The position numbers were made by a program, and so were the translations under genes. Below the pieces are notes generated by a model that was given only the letters and a program-made list of their open reading frames with translations, was not told the DNA's origin and did not search any database. Shown here in pieces: positions 1-11,484 of a stretch of 64,000 nt of DNA. The stretch is taken from positions 70,537 to 134,536 of the forward strand of contig MU270064.1 in NCBI GenBank assembly GCA_021432635.1. The letters are read 5' to 3'. Positions within the stretch are counted from its first letter, which is position 1, and every line of letters begins with the position of its first letter. This stretch comes from Thozetella sp. PMI_491. Taxonomy: Eukaryota; Ascomycota; Sordariomycetes; Chaetosphaeriales; Chaetosphaeriaceae.

Positions 1-282
1 GCCATAGGCCGCGGTATATTTAGATTAGAAAGTTTGTTCAAAATCACATGCCAGGTGCGAATAGAATGACCTATGCTCACAGCAAGATTCTCCTTCGCGT
101 ACTAAGCCCTTTATACCTTATATCTCCTCTGACACAAGTTTGTATTACACCTTCATTCAGTAATGGAGCAGCGCGTCGTTGTTCAAACAGGCAGGTGTTG
201 GGCCGAACAAACCGAAACCCACAACCGAACGACAAAGTGGCCACCAATAAACGCCCACACCCACTAATACAGCTTATATTAA

Positions 283-1867
283 CTATCCTAGGCATACCAT
301 TGCCATTATGCTGAGACCTAGCCCAATGAGGCCCCGCGTCATCCCTCTCGAGGCATCTCCAGTCATCACCGTCGGTACGCCTGATGGTTTCGTAGAGGTG
401 TTGCTGGTGGGTAGCACGACCACGGCACCGGAGATGGTTGCGGCAGGACCTCCGAGGGTCAATGTCTGGTTTTGGTACACTACGACTGAGGCTTGCGGAA
501 CATTTGACCCCTGTCCCGTGGCTCCGAAGGCTGGCACGCCGTATGTGGAGGTAGTCGGCGCGTTGGTTCCGTCCTCGTTGATGACGACGACGCCGCTAGG
601 CCCAAGACTGACAATCTGCTTACTCACTGTCGTTACCGAGGCTGGAGGAGGTGGTGGAGGAGGGATGTTGTCGTCATCGTCACTTCCTGTGGCTGTGGAT
701 GTGGTTGGCGGAGATGCATCATCATGGCCAGAAGCTCCCGGCTGCGTAGTTGAGGTTGGCCCGTTGGGGGACGAAGGTGGGCTATTTGTAGGCTGCAAAC
801 TAATTTGTGCGCTTGTGGACGGAGCTAGATCTGTCGGAGGAGCAGGAAGTGTCGTGGCAGAAGGCGCCCCAGTGGTACTGGCCTGCTCGGTCGTCGAAAT
901 CGGCGGGGGGTTAGTGGGGTTGTGTTGTCGAAACTAGCAACCCGCCGGCTGGAGAGAAGGCATATGGGGGGTCAAAGAGCCCGAATCTGTACCCGACATT
1001 GCTGCAGTGTTTCCAGTAAGGATACCCATAGCGCTTGATTTCAATTGGGACGGCTAGCCTAGGGTTGCACCGATGTGCGGCGTCCTTCGTGTAGTGCGTT
1101 TGCGTCTGGATCTTGCTAATATTGAAGTTCTGCGAGCATCCAACGCCCAAGTCGCTCAGGTGAAGTTGTCGGCTGCTCTGAGCTGAAGTTTCCGAAGCAT
1201 CAGTGTAGGGAACTAAGGTGGAAACATCCGTGAGGTCAAACGCGAATATAGCGCTGGTTGGTGCAGGTCCCAAAGGTCCACACTCGTTTGAGGCGTGTAG
1301 GGTATTGATGATCATGTATACCGATGGAGATGTACTGTTTTCTGTAAGTCAAATACAATTGACTAAAACTGGAAACGGAGGAGTAGTGACATACAAAGTG
1401 TAGTCGAGCTCGGAGTCGTAGACAGTAGCGGGATAAGTCTTGTTATCGCTAGTCGGCCAGAAATGAAGCTGGACGGTTCCAGCGGCGCTGGTTGGGGTCA
1501 TTAGAAGGAGGCCCAACCCAGAGTATCATGGATATTATCACATACAGACTGCACCACGGCTCATTCCATAGAGTTTCGGTCACAGTTTCGTTATAGACAG
1601 TTGTATATGAGCAAGTGTTGAGAGGGACGGCCGATGTACCCCAAGGTGGGAGACTCGCCGCAGAGGTGATAGTCGAAGGAATATCACTAGAGGACGTCGC
1701 GGATGATGTGGTGTCATTGACGGTTGAGAATTGAACGGCTGGCAAACGTCAGCTACCGCAAAATTCCCATCAACTAGCTCATTTTATTGTGTACCAACAC
1801 CGTCGGCCACCGAAGCGCCGATGACCAACAATTCGAGAAGCAACCATATCCTAGAATCCCAAGACAT
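283..1867 (-). CDS. Secreted, GPI-anchored Ser/Thr-rich surface protein
   Basis: Five exons (1867-1801, 1738-1546, 1487-1395, 1334-942, 877-283) give 446 residues and the frame closes. The ATG at 1867 opens a hydrophobic leader (WLLLELLVIG). Next come a Ser/Thr-rich segment, a Cys-containing block (NTCSYTTVYNETVTET), a VQLHFWPT element and a globular part around SPSVYMIINTL, CGPLGPAP and AFDLTDVSTLV. The tail is Pro/Thr/Ser-rich with a polyproline run and ends in a hydrophobic stretch (GLIGLGLSIMAMVCLG), as in a GPI-anchor signal. Donors include GTATGT; the acceptors of introns 3 and 4 were chosen to keep frame and the family-like sequence. I recognise this arrangement from uncharacterised ascomycete surface proteins, but no function is known to me. 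It is divergent from the pepsin-like gene. Confidence 0.72.
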
Positions 1868-2737
1868 CCTCGGCAGTGTAAAAGAAAAATAGCAAGAAGA
1901 GATGCCAAAAGAATGTCCCGTGTGAATGCAAGCCTAAGGAGAGAGGTAAAGACTGTGGTTGGGAAGCTGGGGGAGGTTAGGCAAGTGAGCGGACGATCAG
2001 TAGACAAAGTTATAAGTCATGGAGTCGCATTAGGGGCGGCTGATACGGCAGGCTGCATACACTTTTTTTGGTGGCATACGCCAGACGTCCCATTGGCATT
2101 CCTTGTGCATTTTATGCCCCAAATAGGACGAGTAATTTCAGTTCGGAAACGCTCTCCTGTCGAGGCTCCAATTTGACAGGGGTTCCCTCAGCCGAACAGG
2201 AATAGGAATTTCTCGCACTCGTGCAGATTTTTGGTGTTACTACCCAGATCGAGACTTCTGCCCAAACAAAACTCAAGCAAGAGTGCTCAATATTTGAAAA
2301 GAAGATATGGGATTGACTGAGCAGGCACGTTTCGCTATATTCAGGGCAAGCGAAAACATGTAGACTGAGCCTACTTTCGTGATGCAGAGTCGCACCCTAT
2401 TTACTTCGTTCCCTTCCCTACATGCCGTGAATGAGGTCTAAGGCTGTCAGACACAAGGCTCTACCCCCTGCAGGGCCCTGCAAGGGACACGAGCAGTGAG
2501 GCTGACATTACGAATCCCTTAGGGAGTACATATATTGCTTGCGAACAGGGGTCCCACACTATTGTGCCCGGCAAGGGCTTGGCGCACCACCGGGTCGATG
2601 CTTCGAGGGGCAGTCTCGCAGTCGGGGTGCTCGAGCACCCCCAAACCGCTTTTCATCAATTTTGAAGTAGTGTTTTCCTCCTTCACTCGTCATCCCGGTG
2701 CCGGTTTCAGGGCCGATCACCTGCACCGCCCCTCCAA
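1868..2737. other. Divergent intergenic region between surface protein and pepsin-like genes
   Basis: 870 bp between two divergent starts, so it holds both promoters. Open frames here are short and lack recognisable domains. I see no repeat or RNA gene. Confidence 0.5.
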
Positions 2738-4858
2738 ATGCTTACCAATATGTATTCCCGACGTGTAATTCTGGCCTTGATGCCGTACCTGGCTCTCCCT
2801 CCTCCGGCATTTGGTGATGACAGTCGTGGTGAGATGGCCACTTCTACAGAGGAGGACACAAAACCTTCCCCTATTGTCGTGTCGCCAAGTCAGCATTTGT
2901 ATCTGCCGTCCCGTCCATCAAGCCATCGCCGGAAGGACGGTACTAACCGCTTCACAGTGAAGGAAACGACGGGCCGTGGAGCACTTTTGATCTGCGAGTC
3001 GGGACACCAGAACAGTATGTTCGAGCACTAGTATCAACGGCATCCCCGGAGACGATTGTCGTCCTCTCATCGTACGGTTGTTCGCAAGATGTCTTCCATC
3101 CCGTCCCAGTCCCGGCAAGCTGCGCAGTGTCTCGAGGCATGATGTTCAACGCAAGTGCATCCAAAACTTGGCAAGACCAAGGCAACTACTCCATCAACCA
3201 CGACGGCTCCGGTCTCGAGGCAAACCTCGGCTACTCCCAAATTATGGATTTCGGCCTCGATACTTTAGGTCTTGGGCTGGTCGCTGGGGCGAATGGACCT
3301 ACCCTTCAGAACCAGACTCTGTCGGGGGTTGTCTATCCGTCGCCCTTCTACCTGTAAGAAATCTAGCTCGCTTCATTTATATGGGATCATTCTCACATTT
3401 ACAGAGGGACCTTTGGGCTTAATTCTGAGCCTGTCAACTTGACCAATTTGGGAAACTCTTCGACGCCGTCCTACCTGACGACATTGAAAAAGCAGAAGCT
3501 AATACCAAGCCTCAGCTGGAGCTACACGGCCGGAGCTATATACCGTGCGTCATACACTCAGCATCGGAGTTATTGGTTCTGACTTGGCGACAGGTTTGAA
3601 GCAAGTTCACGGCCAGCTAATCTTAGGTGGTTACGACGACTCCCGCTTTGTCCCCAACTCTGTCTCTTTCACCATGGCCGACGATACAACACGCGATCTT
3701 GTGGTTGCTCTTCAGTCTATATCGTACACGGGATCAACACAGGCATCCCTGCTCGATTCTCCCATTAATATATACATCGACTCTACAGACCCATTTCTCT
3801 GGCTTCCAGAGAGTGCCTGTAAGCACTTTGAATCTGTATTTGGTCTAACGCTTGACAACTCGACTGGGATGTACCTCCTGAGTGACACCCACCACTCCGA
3901 ACTCCAAGCATCGGGTGCGGAAGTGGCATTTCATCTATCTGATGTTCTCAGCGGCGGCGCGTCGATGACAATAATTCTGCCATATGCAGCCTTTGACTTA
4001 CAGGCCGGGCCTCCGTTGCTGGGAAACTCGAGTAGTTACTACTTCCCACTGAAACGAGCGGCAAATGAGTCTCAGTTTACGCTGGGTCGCACGTTTCTGC
4101 AAGAAGCGTGAGTAGCTCGTTGCCGCTTCCTGTTTTCGTCGCTAATGCCTCTGAACAGCTATCTCACTGCCGATTATGAGCGAAAGCGCTTTAACTTGTC
4201 ACAGTGCAGCTGGATCGAAGGGGCTACACAGCATGTAGTAGCCATCACATCTGTCGAGGATGAAGTGAGCTTGAATACAAGCTCGCCATCTACTCTACCA
4301 TCCGCGACACCGCCGCCAGAGACAAATGCCACTCGGGCGATTCTAGGCACTAGCGCCATTGTCGGAATAGTCGTGGGTGTTTTGGCTTCTATAGCCATAA
4401 TCTTTGGAGCTTTTTGTCTGTTTCGCCGTCGGAAACAGACCTCTACTAGAGGAACGGGCCAATCACCGGAGGGAGTTCCGCCGCCGTCTGGGCCACCAGG
4501 AGCGGAAGAGCTCCCAGAATTAAAATGGCCCGAGGATCATGACCAAGAAAAACTCTTGTTTCCGAGACAGAGCCCCTTTTCGGAGCTGGCTAGCGATGGA
4601 TCCATCCACCAACTAGAGGGCGTAACGAGAGGGAGCCCTTTGTCAGAACTGGGTAGTGGTCATGCGATGGGTAATGTAATTGTGGCAGTGGGGGTGGCAG
4701 GGAGGCAAGCAAACCTGCACGCCCACGAGTTGGCCGGGAGTGCGGTCGCTCAGGTTTACGAGCTAAGTGGTAGCGATGTCAGGAGAGCAGAGTTGGATAG
4801 CTCAGCTCTCTCTCGGCCTCGCAAAAGAAGTTCTGCGTCACAGAATACACATAGATAG
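2738..4858 (+). CDS. Membrane-anchored pepsin-like (A1 family) protein, probably non-catalytic
   Basis: Five exons (2738-2898, 2958-3353, 3405-3544, 3594-4107, 4159-4858) give 636 residues and the frame closes; all four introns are GT-AG, 49-59 nt. A leader follows the ATG (a second in-frame ATG lies at 2750). The A1 fold shows in VGTPEQYVRALV, the LILGGYDDSRF strand (241-251), IYIDSTDPFLWLP and the C-terminal YLTADYERKRF. The second catalytic motif is DST (295-297). The first should be DTG/DTA in the VGTPxQ block but reads STA (80-82), so the first catalytic Asp is missing. A membrane segment (about 465-491) is followed by RRRKQ and a long cytoplasmic tail of about 150 residues. The family is pepsin-like; loss of activity is inferred. 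It could be a wall-sensing or ligand-binding surface protein. Confidence 0.85.
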
Positions 4859-6477
4859 CGGGTCATCGTAATGCTTTGTTGTCTAACCTGAGTTTGGACT
4901 TTAATGCCTAATCGGATTTCTCATCTGTGTATTTGGTCTTGTACGCAGTATTTGGGAATGTAACTACGCAGCCGCTTTAGGGCTAAGCCGACACTGGCAT
5001 GCAGGGATATTTCCTTCACACATTAGATGCATCCGGTACCCAAGACACAGACAATGAACTCTCAGGGCAGGACTCCTCTTATTTGGATTTTCTCTCTGCT
5101 CATGAGAGCCCTTCAAAATCTGCACCGGATGGGCCCCCCTCGAGAGATTATGTGATTCGTACTTCGACGATATCGAAATGGTCTCTGCCAAACAACACGA
5201 GGCCCAGTGATAAGAGATTGGAAAGTTAATTACCTAAGGTAGGTACCTAGTCTATCGCAGAATCAAGACTATCGATCGAGAGATGGACGTGTCCCACAGT
5301 GACATGCTCCTGCCCGTTTCGGAGAATGAGGCTCGGTCGGATGAAGATCGAAAGCGGACCCGCAATTATTGTCCCAGGCTGACACGGGGCTGTTCTAGGC
5401 CCGGCTCACATCGGTCTAGATCGACGAGGATGGCGAAGAGCAACTCCACTGCTTCGATCAATTGACATGCAATGCTGCAAGTTTCTCCCGCGTTCACCGA
5501 TGTTAAATTAACGGGAAACAATGCTCCAGACCTCGGCCGAGCTGACGCCGCGGCGGTCTAATCGCGGCACTGCCTGCCACGGGATCACGTACTATAACGA
5601 ATGTAGCTAATATGAACAGGGGCAAAGATTGAGAAACGCCCCTGCGGAGCCTTGCAAGAATATCCCTGTTTTCGCAGAGCCTCATGGAAAGAGTACCCAA
5701 GCCCAAGGCAGTTCAATTCCTTCCGCCCGTGGCAGTCAGTTTGCTCATGTTTGCCGACTAACTTTACACTACTTCTATGCGCGTCGGGAATGGTCTTGTC
5801 ATTGGTAGTCCCCCAGGAGAGCTCAACTACTATATGATAATAATCAAGCCCTACAACTTGGTCTTCAAGTTTACCCAGCCGTTCGTTTAGCAATCTAATT
5901 AACATGTGCCAGGGGGGAGTATCTGGTAAGAAACCCGACTATCCAGCCATCAGCTGGGGGGGACACAGGGTCTTCAACATCTAATGAGATCAAAAAGAAG
6001 GATCGGCCTAGTCAGTCTTTCCGAAGCCCTTGCAGGACAGCAAAAGTCCGCCAACGAGCCGGGGACTTCGTGGAGTCAATTCTCCGACGGCGGGAGAATG
6101 ACTTCAATGCTAGTACGCCTGCTTGCGTGCCTTTATTCAACTTCACAGTAGACGCTTCGGTTGCAAACTTTACAGTGCCTTAGGCCGCTTAAAGACACGG
6201 TATGGCTCACAAGCAGATGTTTGAGCAGAAGCACTGACGGAGTATATTTTAAACAAGCCTTGGATAGTCCCTTGATGCATCCAAGTGCTACACAAGCGGT
6301 ATACTCATCAATATAACCAACGGCAGTTACACCAGTGCGACCTCGAGATGCCTCAGCAACGTTTGTCCCTCGCACTGGCGACGACTGTGTGGCTAGTGTA
6401 CACCAGCTGGTAGTTCAACTTGTGTCCAAATTGTAGGCATATCAGCCCTTTGGAAAGCAGGTTATTCATCTAACATC
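4859..6477. other. Gene-poor stretch between convergent genes
   Basis: About 1.6 kb between two 3' ends. Open frames on both strands are short and show no domain I recognise. One notable element is the self-complementary TACCTAAGGTAGGTACCTAG at 5231-5250. No gene is supported. Confidence 0.45.
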
Positions 6478-7885
6478 TTAATCCACCGCAAATTTAGCCA
6501 AGAGATCTCGAATCTGTGACTCGCTCAGTACGAGGTCCTCGGTTAGTTCACGTATCGGTATACCCGACTCTTGGCGCCTCAGGCCAAACACGCCATTATC
6601 GTTTACGAGTTGAGCATGACCAAGGGTCGATTGTGCTTTGTACCCAGCGTTGAACACACATAGGAACGCAGTTAAGTCGGACATTGTGTATGATTTAGCC
6701 AGAAGGTCGTCTAATGAATCTTCATCTGCCGATATCCTCTCCGGTTCGATGCGGCAATTGTAGCCAAGGAATCTTTTCCGGAGAAGAGGGCCTCCTGTTG
6801 AGCTCAAGCCAGCCAGAGAATACTTGACGCGCCGAGCGGTGTCGGATGGAACAAGGGTAAAGGACGCGAACTGGTCAAATCTTGAGATGACGAAACTGGC
6901 GGCGTCGGGATCTAAGCCAATGTTGAATTGGTTTTGGAAGATGAGCATAGACTGATCAAAGGCACCCTTGTCCTGCGGTCAGCCTCCCCTCGGTGGTCTG
7001 GACTGCAAGGGGGACAGACGGGAAAACATACCGCTTGGAGATAACAGTGCATTTTAGCTGCCGCGCCTTTTTGGATAAGGCGTTGTAGCAGCCCTAAGGA
7101 GGCTCCGCCCAGGAACAGGGCACGCCGTGCAGTTTTTATTGTATCGCAAAGCGATCCCAGAGAAAGGTTTCGGAGCGAGTGCCCCTTTGGTTTGGTCGTG
7201 GCCTCTACGGTTTCTATGCATCGGCGGTACCAGCTCCTGCTCTGCTGGATTCTCTGCACGTGCCGCTTGTTCATGATGCCGTAATAGTTCTCTACTTCCT
7301 CATTGCTGCGGGCCACGAGCTCTTCGTGGAAGTGCACTTTGAGGTTTGCGGGGCTTTGGATTCTCTCCAGGGCATCAACGTCGAGAAGGACCTCGACAGG
7401 ACTGGTGGACCAGCTGGCGAGGCAGTTTAAGAAATCCAAAGCAAGGAGACGGCCGTGCAGTATATCGTCTTCTCTTGGCCCGTAAGGGATCTTCATCGCC
7501 AGGCTGAGCTGCACCGCACCTCCACCGCGTCAGAGACTGCAAGCAAAAGCGGGTAATCCTGGGATTCCGAGGGGGGATGCCTTACCAGATCGCGCTCATC
7601 TTCCGACAAATCCCCGAGGGCATCTAGGTCGGTTTCCTGCAGGGCGCCGCGGAGAAAAACTTTGAGCGGGCTGCCGCGAGATGGGAAGTGTTTTTCTAGA
7701 AGCCGTAGACAGGCGTTCTTCCGCTGTGTGGTTACGTAGTGGCCGAGCGAGACCCTGCGCGGCTCAATGACCCAGATGATGCGCGTTGCCGCGCTGTTCA
7801 CCGCTGCCTGATGCAGAAACCGCGCGGCCGCCCAGTTGTCAGAATCGGTGAGATCATTGTGATATACGACAATATTTTCGGCCAT
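6478..7885 (-). pseudogene. Nucleoside hydrolase-like protein with an apparent frameshift
   Basis: The ATG at 7885 begins MAENIVVYHNDLTDSDNW, which resembles a degenerate Asp-rich N-terminus of inosine-uridine nucleoside hydrolases (DTDxGxDDA). A later block, FNIGLDPDAASFVIS followed by FTLVPSDTARRVKYS, matches the NxAxDPxAA...VPLDVT pattern of that fold. An intron at 6973-7031 (GTATG...CTGACCGCAG) joins LQA to DKGAFDQSM in frame. The problem lies near 7505-7540: the reading frame coming from DAVEV runs into a stop, while the downstream coding frame (LSLAMKIPYGP) is offset by one. The only GT-AG pairs there would make introns of 11-29 nt, too short to be credible. A one-base indel, real or a sequencing error, is the simplest reading. 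Function assignment is tentative. Confidence 0.6.
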
Positions 7886-8257
7886 GGCTCATGGAATCGC
7901 TGGATGGTCCAGCCGCAGAGCGAAATGGATGCGAGCGAAATATAAATGTGGCTCAGTCAGATGCGATAGCGCGGCTCACTCTTGTCCATTGACCTTGCAG
8001 GATGCCTTGGTCCGTGCGTTGTTGCCTAACCCACCTCAGGTCAGCCCTCGCTTTACCCCGCTCTACTATTTAAACAGCGACGGCCGCGCCTGCTAGAAAT
8101 CAGACCTGTGGAGAGCTTAGCAAACATCTATAGGCCCCTGGGCTCTTCAATTGTTCTTTCCCTACCGCTCCCGCCCGATCCATACCGGGGGCGCCGGAGG
8201 GGGCTGGTGGCATTTTAACAGTCCTGTTATCCAAGGGGCCCGGGCCGCACCGGCAGC
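7886..8257. other. Intergenic, promoter side of the nucleoside hydrolase-like gene
   Basis: 372 bp between the start of the hydrolase-like gene and the 3' end of the Cip1-like gene, both on the minus strand. It is GC-rich. No feature is recognised. Confidence 0.4.
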
Positions 8258-9189
8258 TCAGGCAGCCGACTTGCCAAGGCATCCGGCCCGGCTTGAAGAA
8301 ATAGCTATATCGTCGAACCAAAGCGTGTTGGTGTTTCCTCCGTATGCTTCCCATCCGAAATACACCCCCGTGACCTTTGGTCTGTAGGATTTGCCCCATA
8401 TGGAGGCATGAGAGTTGGCTACGCCAGCTCTGATGGTTAAGCCAGGGATGACATTACTGTCCAACCACGTCTCAATGGTACCGTCGGGGCTGACGTGGTA
8501 CTCAAAGCACTGCCACGAGCCGGCAGAGAGAGGAAGGGATGTAGCGACGCCTTGGAATTATTTCAGCAGGGCTCAAAACCTACAGATATCTGGGCTGTCA
8601 GTACCTTGCGATGAGAGGTCCGGAAGGACGGCATCGTCTGATTCGCGGTTGTATGTCAACACTGAGTCCTGGCCGCCAATGCGCAGGTGCTTGTTGGAGC
8701 CTTGGCTGGAATCGGGCATGATGATAAATGAGATATGATTTTGCGTCAATGCCTTCGACGCTTTACTAGTAACGTAAGAGTGTGTTAGCGCCAGCTCTAC
8801 CCGAGGTCCTACCGTCCATGATCTGATGGTCGAAGAAGAGGTGGTTCGCTCTAACGCTTACAGGTACACCCTAACGTAGACATCGCTACTAGGGACCTTC
8901 GTCGTGCCGAAGAAAACGTGACCGCAATAGCCTGCTGCGCCAGGAGTGACCTTCATGGAATGGCTTCCACTGTTCGCGGTTGAAGTGTCAAGAGCAACGG
9001 TGCCTATCCATACCTGTGTCAGACATCATATCATCGCTCCATTCTCTAGTGAGCCTCACCGCCCTGGTTACAGCCGCCCGTGTATATAGGCCACTCCGTT
9101 TGGTCCCATCCATTCTCGAAACCTTCAGTGATTTGACTAAGACAGCCAGTGAGAAACACAGAGGCAAGCAGGGTTGTTAGGAGAAACAT
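8258..9189 (-). CDS. cip1: Cip1-like secreted protein (cellulose-induced protein, lyase-like fold)
   Basis: Four exons (9189-9060, 9003-8862, 8765-8605, 8550-8258) give 241 residues and the frame closes. A signal peptide (MFLLTTLLASVFLTGCLSQ) precedes GFENGWDQTEWPIYTGGCNQGG, then GYCGHVFFGTT, HLRIGGQ, YNRESDDAVLPDLS, SWQCFEYHVSPDGTIETWL and GVYFGWEAYGG...WFDDIAISSSRAGC. This order is that of Trichoderma reesei Cip1, a secreted protein co-induced with cellulases whose fold resembles polysaccharide lyases. The protein stops eight residues after WFDDIAISSSR, so the Ser/Thr linker and C-terminal CBM1 of T. reesei Cip1 are absent. A GGCTAA element (9326-9331), the kind of site bound by xylanase regulators, lies about 140 bp upstream; its role is inference. 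The exact substrate of the family is unsettled. Confidence 0.88.
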
Positions 9190-9971
9190 GGCGGTGGCGG
9201 ATTGGCACGTGCCGCCAGCAGCAAATTGGGTACAGGAAATGACCCGGGATTCGTGCCCGCATGCTATGTACTTATAGAGCCCATTCCTCTGGCTGTGTTG
9301 CTTCTACTACGATGTTGTATCCGATGGCTAATTCGCCATATATCCGGGTTACCTAGTATAATATGCTATATGCCTGAACCTTACCCCGCGACTTTGTCTG
9401 CCATCAGCCGGACACAAGCACATATAGCCATTAAGGGCGATCAGCTGCCGCGTGGTGGCAGTGATTCTGGCAGGTGCGGGGTGCATCTTGGTGAGGCCTC
9501 ATTTGAATACTGAAGTTCCTAATATTCCAGTGCCCGATACGCACAAGGGAGCCTCGACCAAGACCAGTGTCGAGATTCACGTTCGGTCGGCGGCAGTAGA
9601 ACCACCGAGTATGACGTAGATGTAGTTACAGAACTCCTAGGACTACAGTTGTGCGACGCGAAGATCAACAATACACTGCTGAGATCAGGCTCTGCCGATA
9701 GAGTAATGTTCTGGTGCTGACTGGCAATTGGTAGCGCTGTGGAAGCAGACTGTCGGGGATGATCTTTCCTAATTTTATCAAAGATACAACTGTCACCAAT
9801 TCTGGCCGGTGTCTGGAAGCCAACCAAATTCTGGCCACGATATGCCAAGGATGAACCCCGCGTTTGGTCTCAACAATAGCTTTGGAGCTCTTGGCCTGAG
9901 ATCTCTTCATTTCACAACACAACCCTGGTATGAACTAACACGTGAACCTCTACAGTTGAACACCGACGAGT
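9190..9971. promoter_or_regulatory. Divergent promoter region, Cip1-like gene and ALDH pseudogene
   Basis: 782 bp between divergent starts. It contains a GGCTAA hexamer (9326-9331) and, read toward the Cip1-like gene, a CTCTATAAG element near 9271-9279 that could serve as a TATA box. Both assignments are from motif appearance only. Confidence 0.35.
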
Positions 9972-11484
9972 ATGGCACCCAAGATCGACATCACGGTAAA
10001 ATCCACATCCCTTCCTGGGTTCACCACATTAGATGGCTGATATTTGCTAGACATACCCTGGCAACATCATCAATGGGAAGTTTGCGCCGAGCCCTACCAC
10101 TCGTCACTCTATCAACCCAGCCAATGCGGAGCCACTCTACGAGGTGCCTGTTGCCGCTTCGGCCGATCTAGACGATGCAGTAAAACATGCGCGCGCAGCT
10201 TTCCCGGCTTGGTCCACAGCCCCTTTCTCGGAGCGAGCCAAGCTTGTGTCGGCCTATGCTGACGCACTTGAGGAAAATCGCGCCGAGATCGAGATCCTTC
10301 AGACCACGGAGCAGGGCAAACCGTTGAGCTTATCAACCGTTGAAGTTGGAATGACACTAGATTGGCTCCGGGCTTTTGCAACAATGGAGCTCAGGGACCA
10401 GGTAATCGAAGATACCGACGAGAAGACGATATATACGACGTATCTCCCTCTCGGCGTGGTCGGGGCCATAGTACCATGGAATTGGCCCATTCTACTCGGC
10501 GCGGGAAAGATTGGGCCGGCCTTGATGACGGGGAACGCTATCATTGTGAAGCCATCGCCGTATACGCCGTACTGTAATCTCAAAATGGCGGAACTGGGCA
10601 TGTCCATCTTCCCGCCAGGCGTATTCCAAGTTTTGAGCGGAGACGATGAGCTCGGCGCCTGGATGACTGCACACCCCGGCATTGACATGATCAGCTTCAC
10701 TGGATCCATTGCTACAGGAAAAAGGTTGCTGCGAGCTGTTCAACAACTTTAAAGCGATACGTGCTCGAACTAGGAGGCAACGATGCTGCCGTTGTATGCG
10801 AAGATGTTGACATCGACAAATGCGTCCCCAAGATCTCTACTCTCTCGTTTTTAAATACGGGGCAGATTTGCATGCTTGCTAAGCGTATTTATGTGCACGA
10901 GTACATTTATTCAAAGTTTAAGGGCGCGATGGTTGAATTTACCAAGGCCAATATCCGGACTGGAAGTGGCTTCGAGGATGGTATCGTCGTCGGCCCTGCC
11001 CAGAACAGTACTCAGTAAGTATCTGCCAGTTTTAGGCAGTATTGATCAGAAGAATATTAATTTCGATATCAAGGTTCGATCTTTTCAAAAATATGTATTC
11101 CGAGATCGACAAATGTGGATGGAAGACTGCCCTGGAAGGACGCGTAAGATCCGGCGAGAGAGGCTACTATATCGAGCCTTCTATCATCGATAATCCTCCA
11201 GAGGATTCCCGCATGGTCGTCGAAGAGCCGTCATTTCTCGAGCCAATGCGTTGAAGACTGGCCTAGGGGCGTCGGTGTGGTGCAAAGACCTGGTGCGAGC
11301 TGAGAGAACCGCAAGGTAACTGAGTGCTGGTAGTGTCTGGATTAACTCACACTTTGATGTGGCGCCCAACGTCCCCTTCGGCGGAAACAAAGAAAGCGGG
11401 ATTGGCAGAGAATGGGGTATTGAAGGATTCAAACATTTTACCAACATCACGAGCCTGTGGGTGTGGAAGAAGGTGTTTGACTGA
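9972..11484 (+). pseudogene. Aldehyde dehydrogenase (NAD(P)-dependent), multiply disrupted
   Basis: Starts MAPKIDIT at 9972. A GT-AG intron (about 9996-10050) leads into NIINGKFAPSPTTRHSINPA. ALDH landmarks follow: GVVGAIVPWNWP, KPSPYTP, FTGS, LELGGND, the catalytic Cys in NTGQICMLAKRIYVHE, VVEEP, and near the end PFGGNKESGIGREWG. Three independent lesions are visible. First, the A-run at 10719-10723 is one base short, so GKR runs to a stop; adding one A would restore the ALDH frame into TLKRYVLELGGND. Second, at about 11228-11231 the sequence jumps from VVEEP to VISRANAL, missing the conserved FGP segment, with a frame change. Third, an in-frame TAA (11317-11319) stands where homologues have Gln. 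A further intron lies about 11017-11072. One lesion could be sequencing error; three point to a true pseudogene. Confidence 0.88.

Noticed and set aside
11311-11332. Intron GTAACT...GGTAG in the ALDH gene
   Set aside because: It would be only 18 nt. Reading straight through keeps the ALDH sequence in frame with one TAA, so a nonsense change is the better explanation.
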